Assembly: GCF_022712275.1 (NCBI RefSeq)
Contig: NZ_JALAGU010000046.1
Location: forward strand, 1-49,182
Length of the DNA stretch: 49,182 nucleotides
Direction of reading: 5' to 3'
DNA from: Corynebacterium sp.
GTDB taxonomy: Bacteria > Actinomycetota > Actinomycetes > Mycobacteriales > Mycobacteriaceae
Shown: piece by piece, positions 17,697-25,823 of the stretch
Layout of the letters: each line of letters opens with the position of its first letter
Numbering within the stretch: the first letter of the stretch is position 1
The notes under the pieces: model-generated
Databases searched by the model: none
Told to the model about the DNA's origin: nothing
Seen by the model: the letters and a program-made list of their open reading frames with translations, nothing else
Program-made: the position numbers and the translations under genes

Positions 17697-19325
17697 TCAG
17701 TCGTTGCTGTCGGTGCCGTGTGCGCTGTGTGCGCTGTGCGCGCTGTGCGCGCCCAGCGGGCCGGAGCCGCGCAGTTTCGGCTTGTGTACCTTGCCGGAGC
17801 CGGTGCGGGGCAGGTCATCGAGGAAGGTGACGATCTTCGGCACCTTGTACTTCGCCAGGCGCTGGGTGGCGTAACTGATGATGTCCTCGGGAATCGGCTC
17901 CGACCCGGGCTTCGCCACGACATAGGCGTGGCCGACCTCGCCCCAGCGGTGGTCAGGGTCGGCGACGACGGCGACCTCGCCGACATCCGGGTGGCCGAAG
18001 AGCACCTCCTCGACCTCGGCGGGATAGACGTTCTCACCGCCGGAGATGTACATGTCCTTGATCCGGTCGACGATGTAGAGGTAGTCCTCGTCGTCCATGT
18101 AGCCGATGTCACCGGTGCGGAACCAGCCGTCGGCGTGGAAGGCCTCGCGGGTGGCGGTCTCGTTGTCCCAGTAGGACTTGATGACGTTCGGGCCGCGGAC
18201 GAGGATCTCGCCCCGCTCCCCCGGGGGCAGCTGACCACCGTCGGCACCGACGACCTTCACGTCGGCGAAGGGCACGGCACGGCCGGCGGATCCGGGCTTG
18301 CGCAGAGCGTCCTCTGCGGTGAGGAAGGTCGCGCCGGGGGCGGTCTCGGTGAGACCGTAACCCTGGCAGAAGGCGATGCCGCGCTCCAGGAAGTCGTTGA
18401 TGAGCTTCACCGGGATCGGAGCGCCGCCGGAGTTCACGAAGCGCAGGGTGGACAGGTCGGCAGACTCCCAGCGCGGCGAGTCCACCAGGTCGGCGAACAT
18501 CGTGGTGACGCCGAAGAGCCAGGTCACCCCGTACTTCCCGACGTTGTCGAAGACCTCGTCCGCCTGCCACTTCGGCAGGAAGACGGTGGTCGCGCCACGG
18601 ATGTAGCTGGTCATCACCTGCTGGTTGAGTGCGGCGACGTGGAACAGCGGGGCGGACGCCAGGGTGACGTCCTTGGCCGACATGTCCGTGTCAAGAATGA
18701 TGTTGAAGGCGTTCCAGATGATGTTGCCGTGGTGCAGGACAGCGCCCTTGGCATGGCCGGTGGTGCCGGAGGTGAAGAGGATGAAGGCGGGATCCTCGGC
18801 GGTGAGGCCCTCCTCGACGTGACTGCCCTCGGGGGCGTCCGCGGCGATCTCGGCGAGAGACGGAGGGTTCGCGAGGTCGGCGTCGGTGACCGCCTCCCAC
18901 TGCAACGGGTGGCGTTCTACCGGCACGGTGGTGGCGTCCGCCAGGGCCTCGTGTTCCGGGGCGACGATGAGGACGCTCACGTCGGCGGCGGCGAGCTGGT
19001 GGTCGAGCTCGGCCGGTGCGAGGCGCCAGTTCAGCGGGATGAAGATCGCGCCGGTCCGGAGACAGGCGAGCAGGGCGGAGACCAGACCGGGGTGGTTGGA
19101 GCCCAGGTAGGCCACACGGTCACCCTTGCCGATGCCCCAGCTGCGCAGTCGGGCCGCCCGGACGAGGACGCGGCGGTGGACCTCGGCGTAGCTGTACTCA
19201 CGGTCCTCGAAGATCACCGCAGGGCGGGAGCCGTACTTGGCCGCCTGCTCCTCGGACAGCCGGGCGAGGCTGGGGTGCAGGGACGGGCCGGGCCCGGCGG
19301 AGGATGGTGTGTCCACGGAAGCCAT
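17697..19325 (-). CDS. Acyl-CoA ligase (AMP-forming, FadD-like)
   Basis: 542 residues. Core motifs are LFTSGTTGHAKGA, GYGLTETAPG, GWFRTGDIGYMDDEDYLYIVDRIKD (hinge and D-loop) and the catalytic Lys in RTGSGKVHKPK. Medium-chain, aryl or phenylpropanoid acids are likely substrates, since it heads an operon with hydratase and hydroxyacyl dehydrogenase and lies beside aromatic transporters. ATG 19325 has a GAGG ribosome site. The last 20 codons hold a 9-bp tandem repeat encoding AHS units. A PaaX-type regulator gene is divergent from it. Confidence 0.88.
   Translation of the reverse strand: MASVDTPSSAGPGPSLHPSLARLSEEQAAKYGSRPAVIFEDREYSYAEVHRRVLVRAARLRSWGIGKGDRVAYLGSNHPGLVSALLACLRTGAIFIPLNWRLAPAELDHQLAAADVSVLIVAPEHEALADATTVPVERHPLQWEAVTDADLANPPSLAEIAADAPEGSHVEEGLTAEDPAFILFTSGTTGHAKGAVLHHGNIIWNAFNIILDTDMSAKDVTLASAPLFHVAALNQQVMTSYIRGATTVFLPKWQADEVFDNVGKYGVTWLFGVTTMFADLVDSPRWESADLSTLRFVNSGGAPIPVKLINDFLERGIAFCQGYGLTETAPGATFLTAEDALRKPGSAGRAVPFADVKVVGADGGQLPPGERGEILVRGPNVIKSYWDNETATREAFHADGWFRTGDIGYMDDEDYLYIVDRIKDMYISGGENVYPAEVEEVLFGHPDVGEVAVVADPDHRWGEVGHAYVVAKPGSEPIPEDIISYATQRLAKYKVPKIVTFLDDLPRTGSGKVHKPKLRGSGPLGAHSAHSAHSAHGTDSND
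17718..17753. repeat. Four 9-bp tandem repeats in the ligase C-terminus
   Basis: Units GTGTGCGCT, GTGTGCGCT, GTGCGCGCT and GTGCGCGCC keep the frame and encode AHSAHSAHSAH on the minus strand, just beyond the conserved end of the ligase. Slippage here would change only a His/Ser/Ala tail. Confidence 0.85.
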
Positions 19326-19479
19326 GGGATACCTCACTGTTCTGGGACGGGAACTGTTTTCTGTACGGAAGCTCTGTTGCTGTGCCGATACTATGCAATA
19401 CCTCGCTGTTGCGTCAACATGATGCAGCCTAATAGTGTAGGATGCATCACAGCCCCACCATTTCGTAGAGTTGAGTGCC
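19326..19479. promoter_or_regulatory. Divergent promoter between CoA ligase and PaaX-like gene
   Basis: This 154-nt AT-richer stretch has TAGGAT at 19437-19442, a possible -10 for the regulator, and repeated GATGCA (19412-19417 and 19441-19446), the second within the palindrome GATGCATC. Regulator sites are probably here, but I cannot match them to a known PaaX operator. Confidence 0.35.
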
Positions 19480-20382
19480 ATGACCGCCGCCCCGCCCGCA
19501 CCCGCCTCCCTGCAGCCGCAGTCACTGCTGATGTCCCTCGTCGGCCTCCACCAGCTCGACACCGACCGCCCGGTGAGCGGCACCTCCGTCGTCCACGTCC
19601 TGGGACGACTCGGAGTGGCAGAACCCGCCGCCCGCTCGGTCCTGCAGCGCGTCACCACCCGCGGCCTCATCGCCCGCCACAAGGAGGGCCGGCGCACCTT
19701 CTACTCCCCCACGGACCACGGCCGCGCCGTCCTCGAGGGCGGACGCACCAAGATGTTCCACCGCTGGCGGGAGGACGCCTGGGACGGCCGCTGGACCTTC
19801 GTCAACCTCACCGTGCCGGAGAGTCACCGGAAACTGCGTCACCGCATCGGCTCACAGCTGACCTGGGCCGGGTTCGCCCGCACCTCCGACGGACTGTGGG
19901 TCGCACCGGGCCGGCATGAGGTCACCGAGATCCTCGGGCAGGACGCCCTGGCCGGTCCGGACGCCCCGGATGACGCAGCTTCGACCCCGTCTCCCCCGGT
20001 CGTCATCTACGGCCACCCCTGTGCCCCCACCACCGACGCACAGCTGGTCGAACCCTTCGACCTCGACCGGGTCGACACCGGCTTCCGCGACTTCCTCGCC
20101 CGGTGGGACGGGGATGCTGTGGACGCTGCACCGACCGACCCGGTGGATGCACTGGTCACCCGGCTGCAGCTGCACGCCGAATGGCTCACACTGACCCGTG
20201 CCGACCCCCAGTTGCCCGATGCCCTGCTCCCGACGGACTGGCCGGGCGGCATCGCCGGTGACCGGTTCCGGGCACTCGACGCCACCCTGGCCGAGCAGGA
20301 ACGCCCGGTCATCGAGGACTACTTCGCCGGGGCCCTCGACCGGCTCCCCCGCTCGCAGCCTGCGAACCAGACCAGCTGCTGA
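19480..20382 (+). CDS. PaaX-family transcriptional regulator
   Basis: 300 residues. The N-terminal winged helix (SGTSVVHVLGRLGVAEPAARSVLQRVTTRGLIARHKEGRRTFY) is followed by the PaaX central domain (WDGRWTFVNLTVPESHRKLRHRI) and C-terminal domain (ADPQLPDALLPTDWPG). PaaX proteins repress CoA-dependent aromatic pathways and are released by aryl-CoA esters. Divergent placement suggests control of the CoA-ligase operon. An in-frame TTG at 19471 also exists, but ATG 19480 fits better. Its 3' end overlaps the broken cupin gene by 64 nt. Confidence 0.9.
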   Translation: MTAAPPAPASLQPQSLLMSLVGLHQLDTDRPVSGTSVVHVLGRLGVAEPAARSVLQRVTTRGLIARHKEGRRTFYSPTDHGRAVLEGGRTKMFHRWREDAWDGRWTFVNLTVPESHRKLRHRIGSQLTWAGFARTSDGLWVAPGRHEVTEILGQDALAGPDAPDDAASTPSPPVVIYGHPCAPTTDAQLVEPFDLDRVDTGFRDFLARWDGDAVDAAPTDPVDALVTRLQLHAEWLTLTRADPQLPDALLPTDWPGGIAGDRFRALDATLAEQERPVIEDYFAGALDRLPRSQPANQTSC

Positions 20383-21291
20383 CCCGGAGCTCCGGGCGGC
20401 GGGCCGGCGACGACGAGATCGAGTTCCACACGCGCCCGGCCGAAGCCCTCGGCCGGGAAGTAGAACTCGCCGCCCTCCTGCTGCACGTAGGCGTCGGTCG
20501 GGTCGTTCATGTACCCGAAGAACTTCTCGAAGACCGGTGGGGTGAGGATGCCCATCATGGAGGTGTTGTTCGCCGTTGTTCCGCGAACGCACCGGGTAGG
20601 AGTTGACCTGCTGGTAGGTCTCGTAGCGGTCGCCGCGTCCGGCCTTGGTGACGAAGGCCTGCTCGCCGGCGGGGAGCCGGACGGGCGGGGCCGGCTCGAC
20701 ACCGGTGTAGGCGGTGTCCGTGACGGTCACGCCGAGGGACGCCGCCAGCTCGCGGCTGAACAGGTCGCCCACCGTGTGCTGCGGGGTGCGGGAGAAGATG
20801 TGGCTGGCGGTGCCGACCACGTGTTCCCCGGCGAGCTGGTGGAGCCACTCGTCGGTGAAGTACCGGTAGAACGAGTTCCCCACGGCGTCCGCCCGGATCG
20901 AGAAGGGCGTTTTCGCGGGAACGTTCACAGAGTCACCGGCGACGACGCGGTGCAGCTCACCCTCGAACCAGATCCGCAGCTCGCCGCCGAGGACGTGGAG
21001 GAAGGAATGGCCCGGCGTCGTGAGGAAGGGGCTCTGTGAGCCACCCGGCAGGGCGACACGGGACAGCGGGAACTCGCCGGCGGTGTCGGAAATCCCCTGG
21101 TTGTCACTGGTGAAGGCGGCGTCCGGCTCACGCTCCAGCCGCCCGTCGTCAAACACCACCCCCGGGCCCAGCTCCATGACGTCGCCGGGGTTGAGGAAAC
21201 CGTGGCCGAACCCCTCGATGACGTGCAGCAGGGACTCCCCGCCGAGATCGATGGGGTGGTGGTGCAGGGCAGTCCGGCAGCGGCGGTGGCC
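20319..21291 (-). pseudogene. Bicupin dioxygenase (quercetinase-like), frameshifted
   Basis: In one frame 21291-20582 encodes HHHPIDLGGESLLHVIEGFGHG and a second cupin with GHSFLHVLGGELRIWFEGE and SVNVPAKTPFSIRAD, ending in QQVNSYPVRSRNN. In another frame it continues TSMMGILTPPVFEKFFGYMNDP to a stop at 20319. A 10-bp tandem duplication at 20565-20581 causes the shift, and deleting it joins the frames. No start codon precedes the conserved part, since TGA at 21294 closes the frame, so the 5' end is also damaged or shifted. FEKFF and the two cupins resemble quercetin 2,3-dioxygenases. It is the last gene of the pcaHGBC-pobA operon. Confidence 0.75.
20565..20581. repeat. 10-bp-period duplication GTTGTTC that breaks the cupin gene
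   Basis: GTTGTTC occurs at 20565-20571 and 20575-20581. Removing one 10-bp unit restores a continuous reading frame through PVRSRNNTSMMGIL on the minus strand. Confidence 0.8.
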
Positions 21292-21300
21292 TCAGCGGCC

Positions 21301-22500
21301 TCAGATCCGGAAGTCAGGCAGGTCGGCACCGACGTACTGCTGGGCGAGGAAGCGGCGTCCTGCCTCCGAACCGAGAACGGCGGACAGCTCGGCCTTGCGG
21401 CGCTGCGCCTCGAAGGGACTGGCCTTCGACGAGTGGTGCAGCATCGAGGACATCCAGAAGGAGAAGTGCTGGGCCTTCCACACTCGCGGCAGGGCCAGCT
21501 CGGTGTATCCCTGCAGCCGCCTGTCATCGCCGTCGAGGGCGTGGACCAGGCCCGGGACCAGGGCGACGACATCGGCGACGGCCAGGTTGAGACCCTTCGC
21601 ACCGGTCGGCGGGACGGTGTGGGCGGCATCGCCGGCGAGGAAGAGGCGGCCGCGCTGCATCGGGGCGGTCACCGCTGAGCGGAACCGGAGCACGGCCTTG
21701 TCGAAGATCTCGCCCCCGGAGACGGTGAGCCCGTCGCTGTCGACTCGGGTGTGCAGAGCCTGCCAGATGCGGTCATCCGACCACATCTCGACGGTGTCCT
21801 CCGGGTCGCACTGCAGGTAGTAGCGCTGGACTGTCTCCGAGCGGGTGGAGATCAGGGCGAAGCCGTCATCGTGGTTGGCGTAGATCAGTTCCTTCTGGGT
21901 CTGCGGGGCATTGACCAGGATGCCGAACCACGCGTACGGGTACTCGTGGCGGTAACGGGCACCACCGGCGACCTCGGTCACCGGACCGCGCCACAGCGAG
22001 GCGGAACCGTCGGCGACCACAACGTAGTCGCAGGTGAGGGTCTCGTGTGCGCCGTCGGGGCCGGTGTAGCTGACGGTCACGATGTCATCGTCGTAGCCGG
22101 TGACATCGTCGACCCGGGTGTTGAACAGGACGGTGCCGTTGTCCTTCTCCCGCTGTGCGATGAGGTCGATGAGCACCTCGTGCTGCGGGTAGACGGCCAT
22201 GTTGTACCCGGTGAGTTCGGTCAGCTCGATGCGGATACGCCTACCGTCGACGGAGATGTCGATCGCCTCGTCGATGTCGGCCTCACGGTCCATCCGTTCA
22301 CCGAGGCCGGTCTCACGCATCAGTCGCATGGTGCCCTGCTCGAGGACGCCGGCGCGGACGGTGGCCTCGACGGTCTCGCGGGAACGGGCCTCGAAGACGA
22401 CGGAATCCACGCCGCGCTGGTGCAGCAGGTGGGAGAGCATGAGTCCGGCGGGGCCGGCACCGATCACGGCGACCGGAGTGTGGTTCACGCTGGCCATCAT
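21301..22500 (-). CDS. pobA: 4-hydroxybenzoate 3-monooxygenase
   Basis: 399 residues, close to the 394 of Pseudomonas PobA. FAD-binding GAGPAGLMLSHLL near residue 14, the EARSRE ribityl region and GDAAHTVPPTGAKGLN near residue 285 are clear, as is the substrate-pocket region with Tyr-rich YAWFGIL. It hydroxylates 4-hydroxybenzoate to protocatechuate with NAD(P)H. Start ATG 22500 overlaps the pcaC stop by 4 nt, so it is co-translated with the pca operon. Confidence 0.95.
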   Translation of the reverse strand: MMASVNHTPVAVIGAGPAGLMLSHLLHQRGVDSVVFEARSRETVEATVRAGVLEQGTMRLMRETGLGERMDREADIDEAIDISVDGRRIRIELTELTGYNMAVYPQHEVLIDLIAQREKDNGTVLFNTRVDDVTGYDDDIVTVSYTGPDGAHETLTCDYVVVADGSASLWRGPVTEVAGGARYRHEYPYAWFGILVNAPQTQKELIYANHDDGFALISTRSETVQRYYLQCDPEDTVEMWSDDRIWQALHTRVDSDGLTVSGGEIFDKAVLRFRSAVTAPMQRGRLFLAGDAAHTVPPTGAKGLNLAVADVVALVPGLVHALDGDDRRLQGYTELALPRVWKAQHFSFWMSSMLHHSSKASPFEAQRRKAELSAVLGSEAGRRFLAQQYVGADLPDFRI

Positions 22501-22955
22501 TTCTTCCCTTCTTTCTGTGTTTCAGCGGATTCGGCGGATTCGGCGGATTCGGCGGATTCGGCGGCTTCGGCGACGGCGGCGTCGAGCAGCGCGAAACCGT
22601 GGTTGGAGTTCGGGACACCCGCGTACAGGGCGGTATGCAGCATGACTTCGCCGATCGTGTCCGCGGAGACACCGGCGCGCAGGGCCGCGCGGATATGCAT
22701 GTCCAGTTCGCCGTGGTTGCCCACCGCGGTGAGGACGCCGATCGTCAACAGCCGACGCTGCGTGTGGTCGAGTCCGGGACGCTCCCACACATCACCCCAG
22801 GCGGTGCGGGTGATGAAGTCCTGGAACTTCGCGGTGACCGGGGTGGTCTTGGCGATCGAGCGGTCGACGTGGGCGTCGCCGAGCACGGCACGGCGGTTCG
22901 CCATGCCGGTGTCGTGGGCGGCGCGGCGTCCGGTCTCGTAGGCGTCGTCGGTCAT
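22497..22955 (-). CDS. pcaC: 4-carboxymuconolactone decarboxylase
   Basis: 152 residues; the carboxymuconolactone decarboxylase domain covers about 1-130 (FQDFITRTAWGDVWERPGLD, TIGVLTAVGNHGELDMHIRAAL, EVMLHTALYAGVPNSNHGF). It converts 4-carboxymuconolactone to 3-oxoadipate enol-lactone. In many relatives the domain is fused to PcaD; here it is separate. The tail is a run of AES units from a 9-bp tandem repeat and ends in QKEGKK. Both ends overlap neighbours by 4 nt. Confidence 0.93.
   Translation of the reverse strand: MTDDAYETGRRAAHDTGMANRRAVLGDAHVDRSIAKTTPVTAKFQDFITRTAWGDVWERPGLDHTQRRLLTIGVLTAVGNHGELDMHIRAALRAGVSADTIGEVMLHTALYAGVPNSNHGFALLDAAVAEAAESAESAESAESAETQKEGKK
22525..22569. repeat. 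Five 9-bp tandem repeats in the pcaC tail
   Basis: GCGGATTCG is repeated four times and followed by GCGGCTTCG. On the minus strand it encodes AESAESAESAES after the conserved domain. The frame is kept, so copy-number changes would be tolerated. Confidence 0.9.
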
Positions 22956-24256
22956 TGCTGCTCCTGTGGTCTGCGCGAATGGTCTGCGAGGATGAGGTCG
23001 ACCATCTCGGCGGCGTGGCCGGTGTGGTCGGCGGGGTCGGGGCTGAAACCGTGGTCGCGGCGGGCGTCCTCGATGAGGCCGCCCAGCCGTCCCTCGGCGA
23101 CGGCGGAGTCCACCGCGGCGCGTCCGACGATGCCGGACAGTGCCTCGGCGAGCACCGCTCCCCCGGTGAACTGCAGGTTGCGGGCCATGGCTTCCCGGTC
23201 GACGGTGATGCCGTCGAGGCTGGCGGCCAGTCGGGTGACCGCGTTGTCGGTGACGACGGCGAGATCACGGACAGTCTGCCATTCGGCGTGCCAGGCGCCG
23301 GCGGCGCGCTGCATGCGGCCGTCCATGGCCTCGAACAGCGTGCCGGCGTAGCCGACGGCGCGGCGGGCGTAACCGTCGGCGGCGACCGCACCGGCCGGGT
23401 TGGCCTTGTGCGGCATGGCCGAGGACCCGCCCGGGGCGGCCTCGCGAAGTTCCCCGATCTCGGTGGCGGAGAGGAAGACCACGTCACCGGCGATCTTGCG
23501 GACTGTTCCGGCGACCAGCGCCAGCGTGCTGCCGAGTCGGGCTACCGGGGTGCGGTCGGTGTGCCAGACCACGGGGGTCACGGGCAGGCCCAGCCGCTCT
23601 GCGAGCGCCCGGTGGATCCGCAGGCCCGCCGGGGAGGACGCCGCGAGGTTGCCCGCCGCCCCGGCGTACTGCACGGGCAGTAGACCGACGGCGCGGGTGA
23701 GGTCGGTCATCGCTGCGTCCAGCTGCTGGAGCCACCCGGCGGCGGTGAGGCCGAAGGTCGTCGGGACGGCCTGCTGACCCAGCGTCCGGCCGATGGTCGC
23801 GGTGCTTCGCTCGCGGGCGGCGAGGTCGGCGAGGGTGCCGGTGAGAACGTCGAGGGTCGCCAGAGTGACACCGAGGGCATCTCGCAGGCAGAGCACCAGG
23901 GCGGTGTCGATGATGTCCTGGCTGGTGGCGCCGACGTGCACGGCGGCGACCGGCAGGCCGGCGTCGTTGACCACGGCCTTGAGCTGCCTGACCAGCGGGA
24001 TCGCCGGATTACCGCCGGAGACGGCGGCCTCGCCGATCTCCGCGGCGTCCATGGTGGCACCGGCGAGGAGCTCGGCGACCTGTGCCGCGGTGGTCCCCTC
24101 GACCGCACCGGCGTCGCCGGCGGCCAGGGTGAGGGCCACCTCGACATCGACCATCCGGGCAAGGAAGGCGTCATCGGAGACCAGTACGGCAGCGTCGGTG
24201 CGCCCGGCCGCGTGGTCCCCGTAGGTGGATCGGCTGAGGTCCATGGACCGGCTCAC
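22952..24256 (-). CDS. pcaB: 3-carboxy-cis,cis-muconate cycloisomerase
   Basis: 434 residues of the fumarase/aspartase superfamily. The signature SSAMPHKANP lies near residue 285, with GATSQDIIDTA near 110 and TIGRTLGQQAVPTTFG near 155. It converts 3-carboxymuconate to 4-carboxymuconolactone. The start is GTG at 24256, overlapping the pcaG stop (GTGA); an ATG four codons later is less likely. It overlaps pcaC by 4 nt. Confidence 0.95.
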   Translation of the reverse strand: MSRSMDLSRSTYGDHAAGRTDAAVLVSDDAFLARMVDVEVALTLAAGDAGAVEGTTAAQVAELLAGATMDAAEIGEAAVSGGNPAIPLVRQLKAVVNDAGLPVAAVHVGATSQDIIDTALVLCLRDALGVTLATLDVLTGTLADLAARERSTATIGRTLGQQAVPTTFGLTAAGWLQQLDAAMTDLTRAVGLLPVQYAGAAGNLAASSPAGLRIHRALAERLGLPVTPVVWHTDRTPVARLGSTLALVAGTVRKIAGDVVFLSATEIGELREAAPGGSSAMPHKANPAGAVAADGYARRAVGYAGTLFEAMDGRMQRAAGAWHAEWQTVRDLAVVTDNAVTRLAASLDGITVDREAMARNLQFTGGAVLAEALSGIVGRAAVDSAVAEGRLGGLIEDARRDHGFSPDPADHTGHAAEMVDLILADHSRRPQEQQ

Positions 24257-24906
24257 AGGGCGAAGAAGGGGGTTTCGCGGGTGGCGTCCTCGTGCTGCAT
24301 GACGATGTCCATCCGGTAGCTGTCGGCATCGCCGTCGACGGTGGACGCCACGAGCAGGTCGCGGCGCTCCACGGGAACAGCGTTGAGCACAGGATCGGCG
24401 TCATTGGCCTCGGACTGCTCCGGGAAGTACAGCCGGGTGTAGAGGCGCTCGAGCATGCCGCGGGCGAAGACGCCGACCTTCAGATGCGGGGCCTCGGTGC
24501 CACCGTCCGGGGCAGGTACGGCACCCGGGCGGACGGTACGGAAGGTGACCAGACCGGTCTCGCTGTCGCACATGCCGCGGCCGAGGCCCCGGAAGCCCTC
24601 ACGTCCGGCGTCCTCACCGGCACGGGGATCCAGCGGCGAGGGGTAGACGCCGTCGGATCCGGCCTGCCAGATCTCGATCATGGCGTCCTTGATGAGGTGC
24701 CCGGCACCGTCGGTGACCTGGAAGGTCACCTCGACCGCGCCGTCGGTGCCTTCCTCGACCATGTTCTCGGCACCCGGCCAGGTCAGGCCGATGTGGACGT
24801 AGGGGCCGACGGTCTGGGAGGGCATGATGCCCGGGGTCGCCTCATCCTGGTCCCGGATGTCGGAGACAGGGTAGCGGAAGGGGCCGTTGGGGTCGCTGTC
24901 GATCAT
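24253..24906 (-). CDS. pcaG: Protocatechuate 3,4-dioxygenase alpha subunit
   Basis: 217 residues. Intradiol dioxygenase alpha-subunit features are PSQTVGPYVHIGL near the N-terminus, IEIWQAGSDGVYPSPLD and GVFARGMLERLYTRLYFPE. The alpha chain lacks the iron ligands and builds the (alpha-beta) oligomer with PcaH. ATG 24906 is preceded by AGAGGAGACAG and lies 13 nt after pcaH. Confidence 0.95.
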   Translation of the reverse strand: MIDSDPNGPFRYPVSDIRDQDEATPGIMPSQTVGPYVHIGLTWPGAENMVEEGTDGAVEVTFQVTDGAGHLIKDAMIEIWQAGSDGVYPSPLDPRAGEDAGREGFRGLGRGMCDSETGLVTFRTVRPGAVPAPDGGTEAPHLKVGVFARGMLERLYTRLYFPEQSEANDADPVLNAVPVERRDLLVASTVDGDADSYRMDIVMQHEDATRETPFFAL

Positions 24907-24919
24907 GGTTCTGTCTCCT

Positions 24920-25612
24920 CTACTCGAAGGGGGTGGCGTTGCGGCCGCGCAGGGCGATGTCGAACCTGAAGCCCATGGCGTAGTTCTCACGGGTCTCGTC
25001 GTAGTCGAAGACCGAGATCATGCGCTCGCGGGCGCCGGCGGGGACCGAGTTGTAGATGGGGTCCTGGAAGAACATCGGGTCACTGGGGAAGTACATCTGG
25101 GTGACGAGACGCTCGGTGAACTGGCGGCCGAACAGGGAGAAGTGGATGTGGGCCGGACGCCAGGCGTTGTGGTGGTTGCCCCACGGGTAGCAGCCGGGCT
25201 GGACGGTGTAGAAGCTGTAGTTGCCGTCCTTGTCCGTCAGGGTACGGCCGACACCGTTGAAGTGGGGGTCGAGCGGGGCGGGCCAGGAATCGTTCTTGTG
25301 GCGGTAGCGGCCGGCGGAGTTGGCCTGCCAGACCTCGATGAGGGTTTCGGGGACGGGGCGACCGTCCTCGCCGGTGACGCGGCCGTGGACGAAGATGCGC
25401 TGACCGATGGCCTCTCCCCCGTTGACCTTGGTCAGGTCGTTGTCTTCACCGCGCAGATCGGCGGCGCCGAAGACCGGGCCGCTGAGCTCGCCGAGCCGCT
25501 GCGGCACCATGAGCAGGTCGTTGCTCGGGTTCCGCAGCACCGTGGTGCGGTACTCCGGGAAATGCAGCGGGGCAAAGGACCCGTCGACGGTGGCGTTGCT
25601 GATGGGGATCAT
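24920..25612 (-). CDS. pcaH: Protocatechuate 3,4-dioxygenase beta subunit
   Basis: 230 residues. The Fe(III) ligands of the intradiol family are visible as Tyr103 (GRYRHKND), Tyr142 (GCYPWG), His155 and His157 (RPAHIHFSLFG), with Arg152 close by. With PcaG it cleaves protocatechuate between its hydroxyls to 3-carboxymuconate. It is the first gene of the pcaHGBC-pobA operon; a palindromic operator candidate lies 93 nt upstream. Confidence 0.96.
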   Translation of the reverse strand: MIPISNATVDGSFAPLHFPEYRTTVLRNPSNDLLMVPQRLGELSGPVFGAADLRGEDNDLTKVNGGEAIGQRIFVHGRVTGEDGRPVPETLIEVWQANSAGRYRHKNDSWPAPLDPHFNGVGRTLTDKDGNYSFYTVQPGCYPWGNHHNAWRPAHIHFSLFGRQFTERLVTQMYFPSDPMFFQDPIYNSVPAGARERMISVFDYDETRENYAMGFRFDIALRGRNATPFE

Positions 25613-25704
25613 GTCCGGTACCTTCTCTGCGCTGATCGACTACAGGTGACGACGACAAGTGATGTGGCTCTCACTCTACGATCGTGTGCGCTCCACGCCA
25701 AAGC

Positions 25705-25719
25705 GTTCGTTGTGCGAAC
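25705..25719. promoter_or_regulatory. Proposed PcaR operator before pcaH
   Basis: Perfect palindrome GTTCG-TTGTG-CGAAC. On the minus strand the core reads GTTCGCACAACGAAC, nearly the same as GTTCGCACAGCGGAC before pcaI. Confidence 0.65.
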
Positions 25720-25737
25720 TCCTACATCAAAAAAAAC

Positions 25738-25805
25738 AACCCGTACGCTGCACCTTTTCTTTCCCGGTGAATCCGGGTCAAGGAAAAGGGGGTAGCGTAC
25801 GGGTT
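25738..25805 (-). terminator. Strong terminator of the tig-clpP1-clpP2 genes
   Basis: AACCCGTACGCT (25738-25749) pairs with AGCGTACGGGTT (25794-25805) over 12 bp. Inside, CCTTTTCTTTCCCGG pairs well with CCGGGTCAAGGAAAAGG. The minus transcript then runs into TTGTTTTTTTT. It is 18 nt beyond the clpP2 stop. Confidence 0.9.
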
Positions 25806-25823
25806 ATTGTATTTCCGGAGATA

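Noticed and set aside
19326..19479. Classic PaaX operator
   Set aside because: The repeats do not match the Escherichia PaaX consensus as I remember it, so only a general regulatory region was called.
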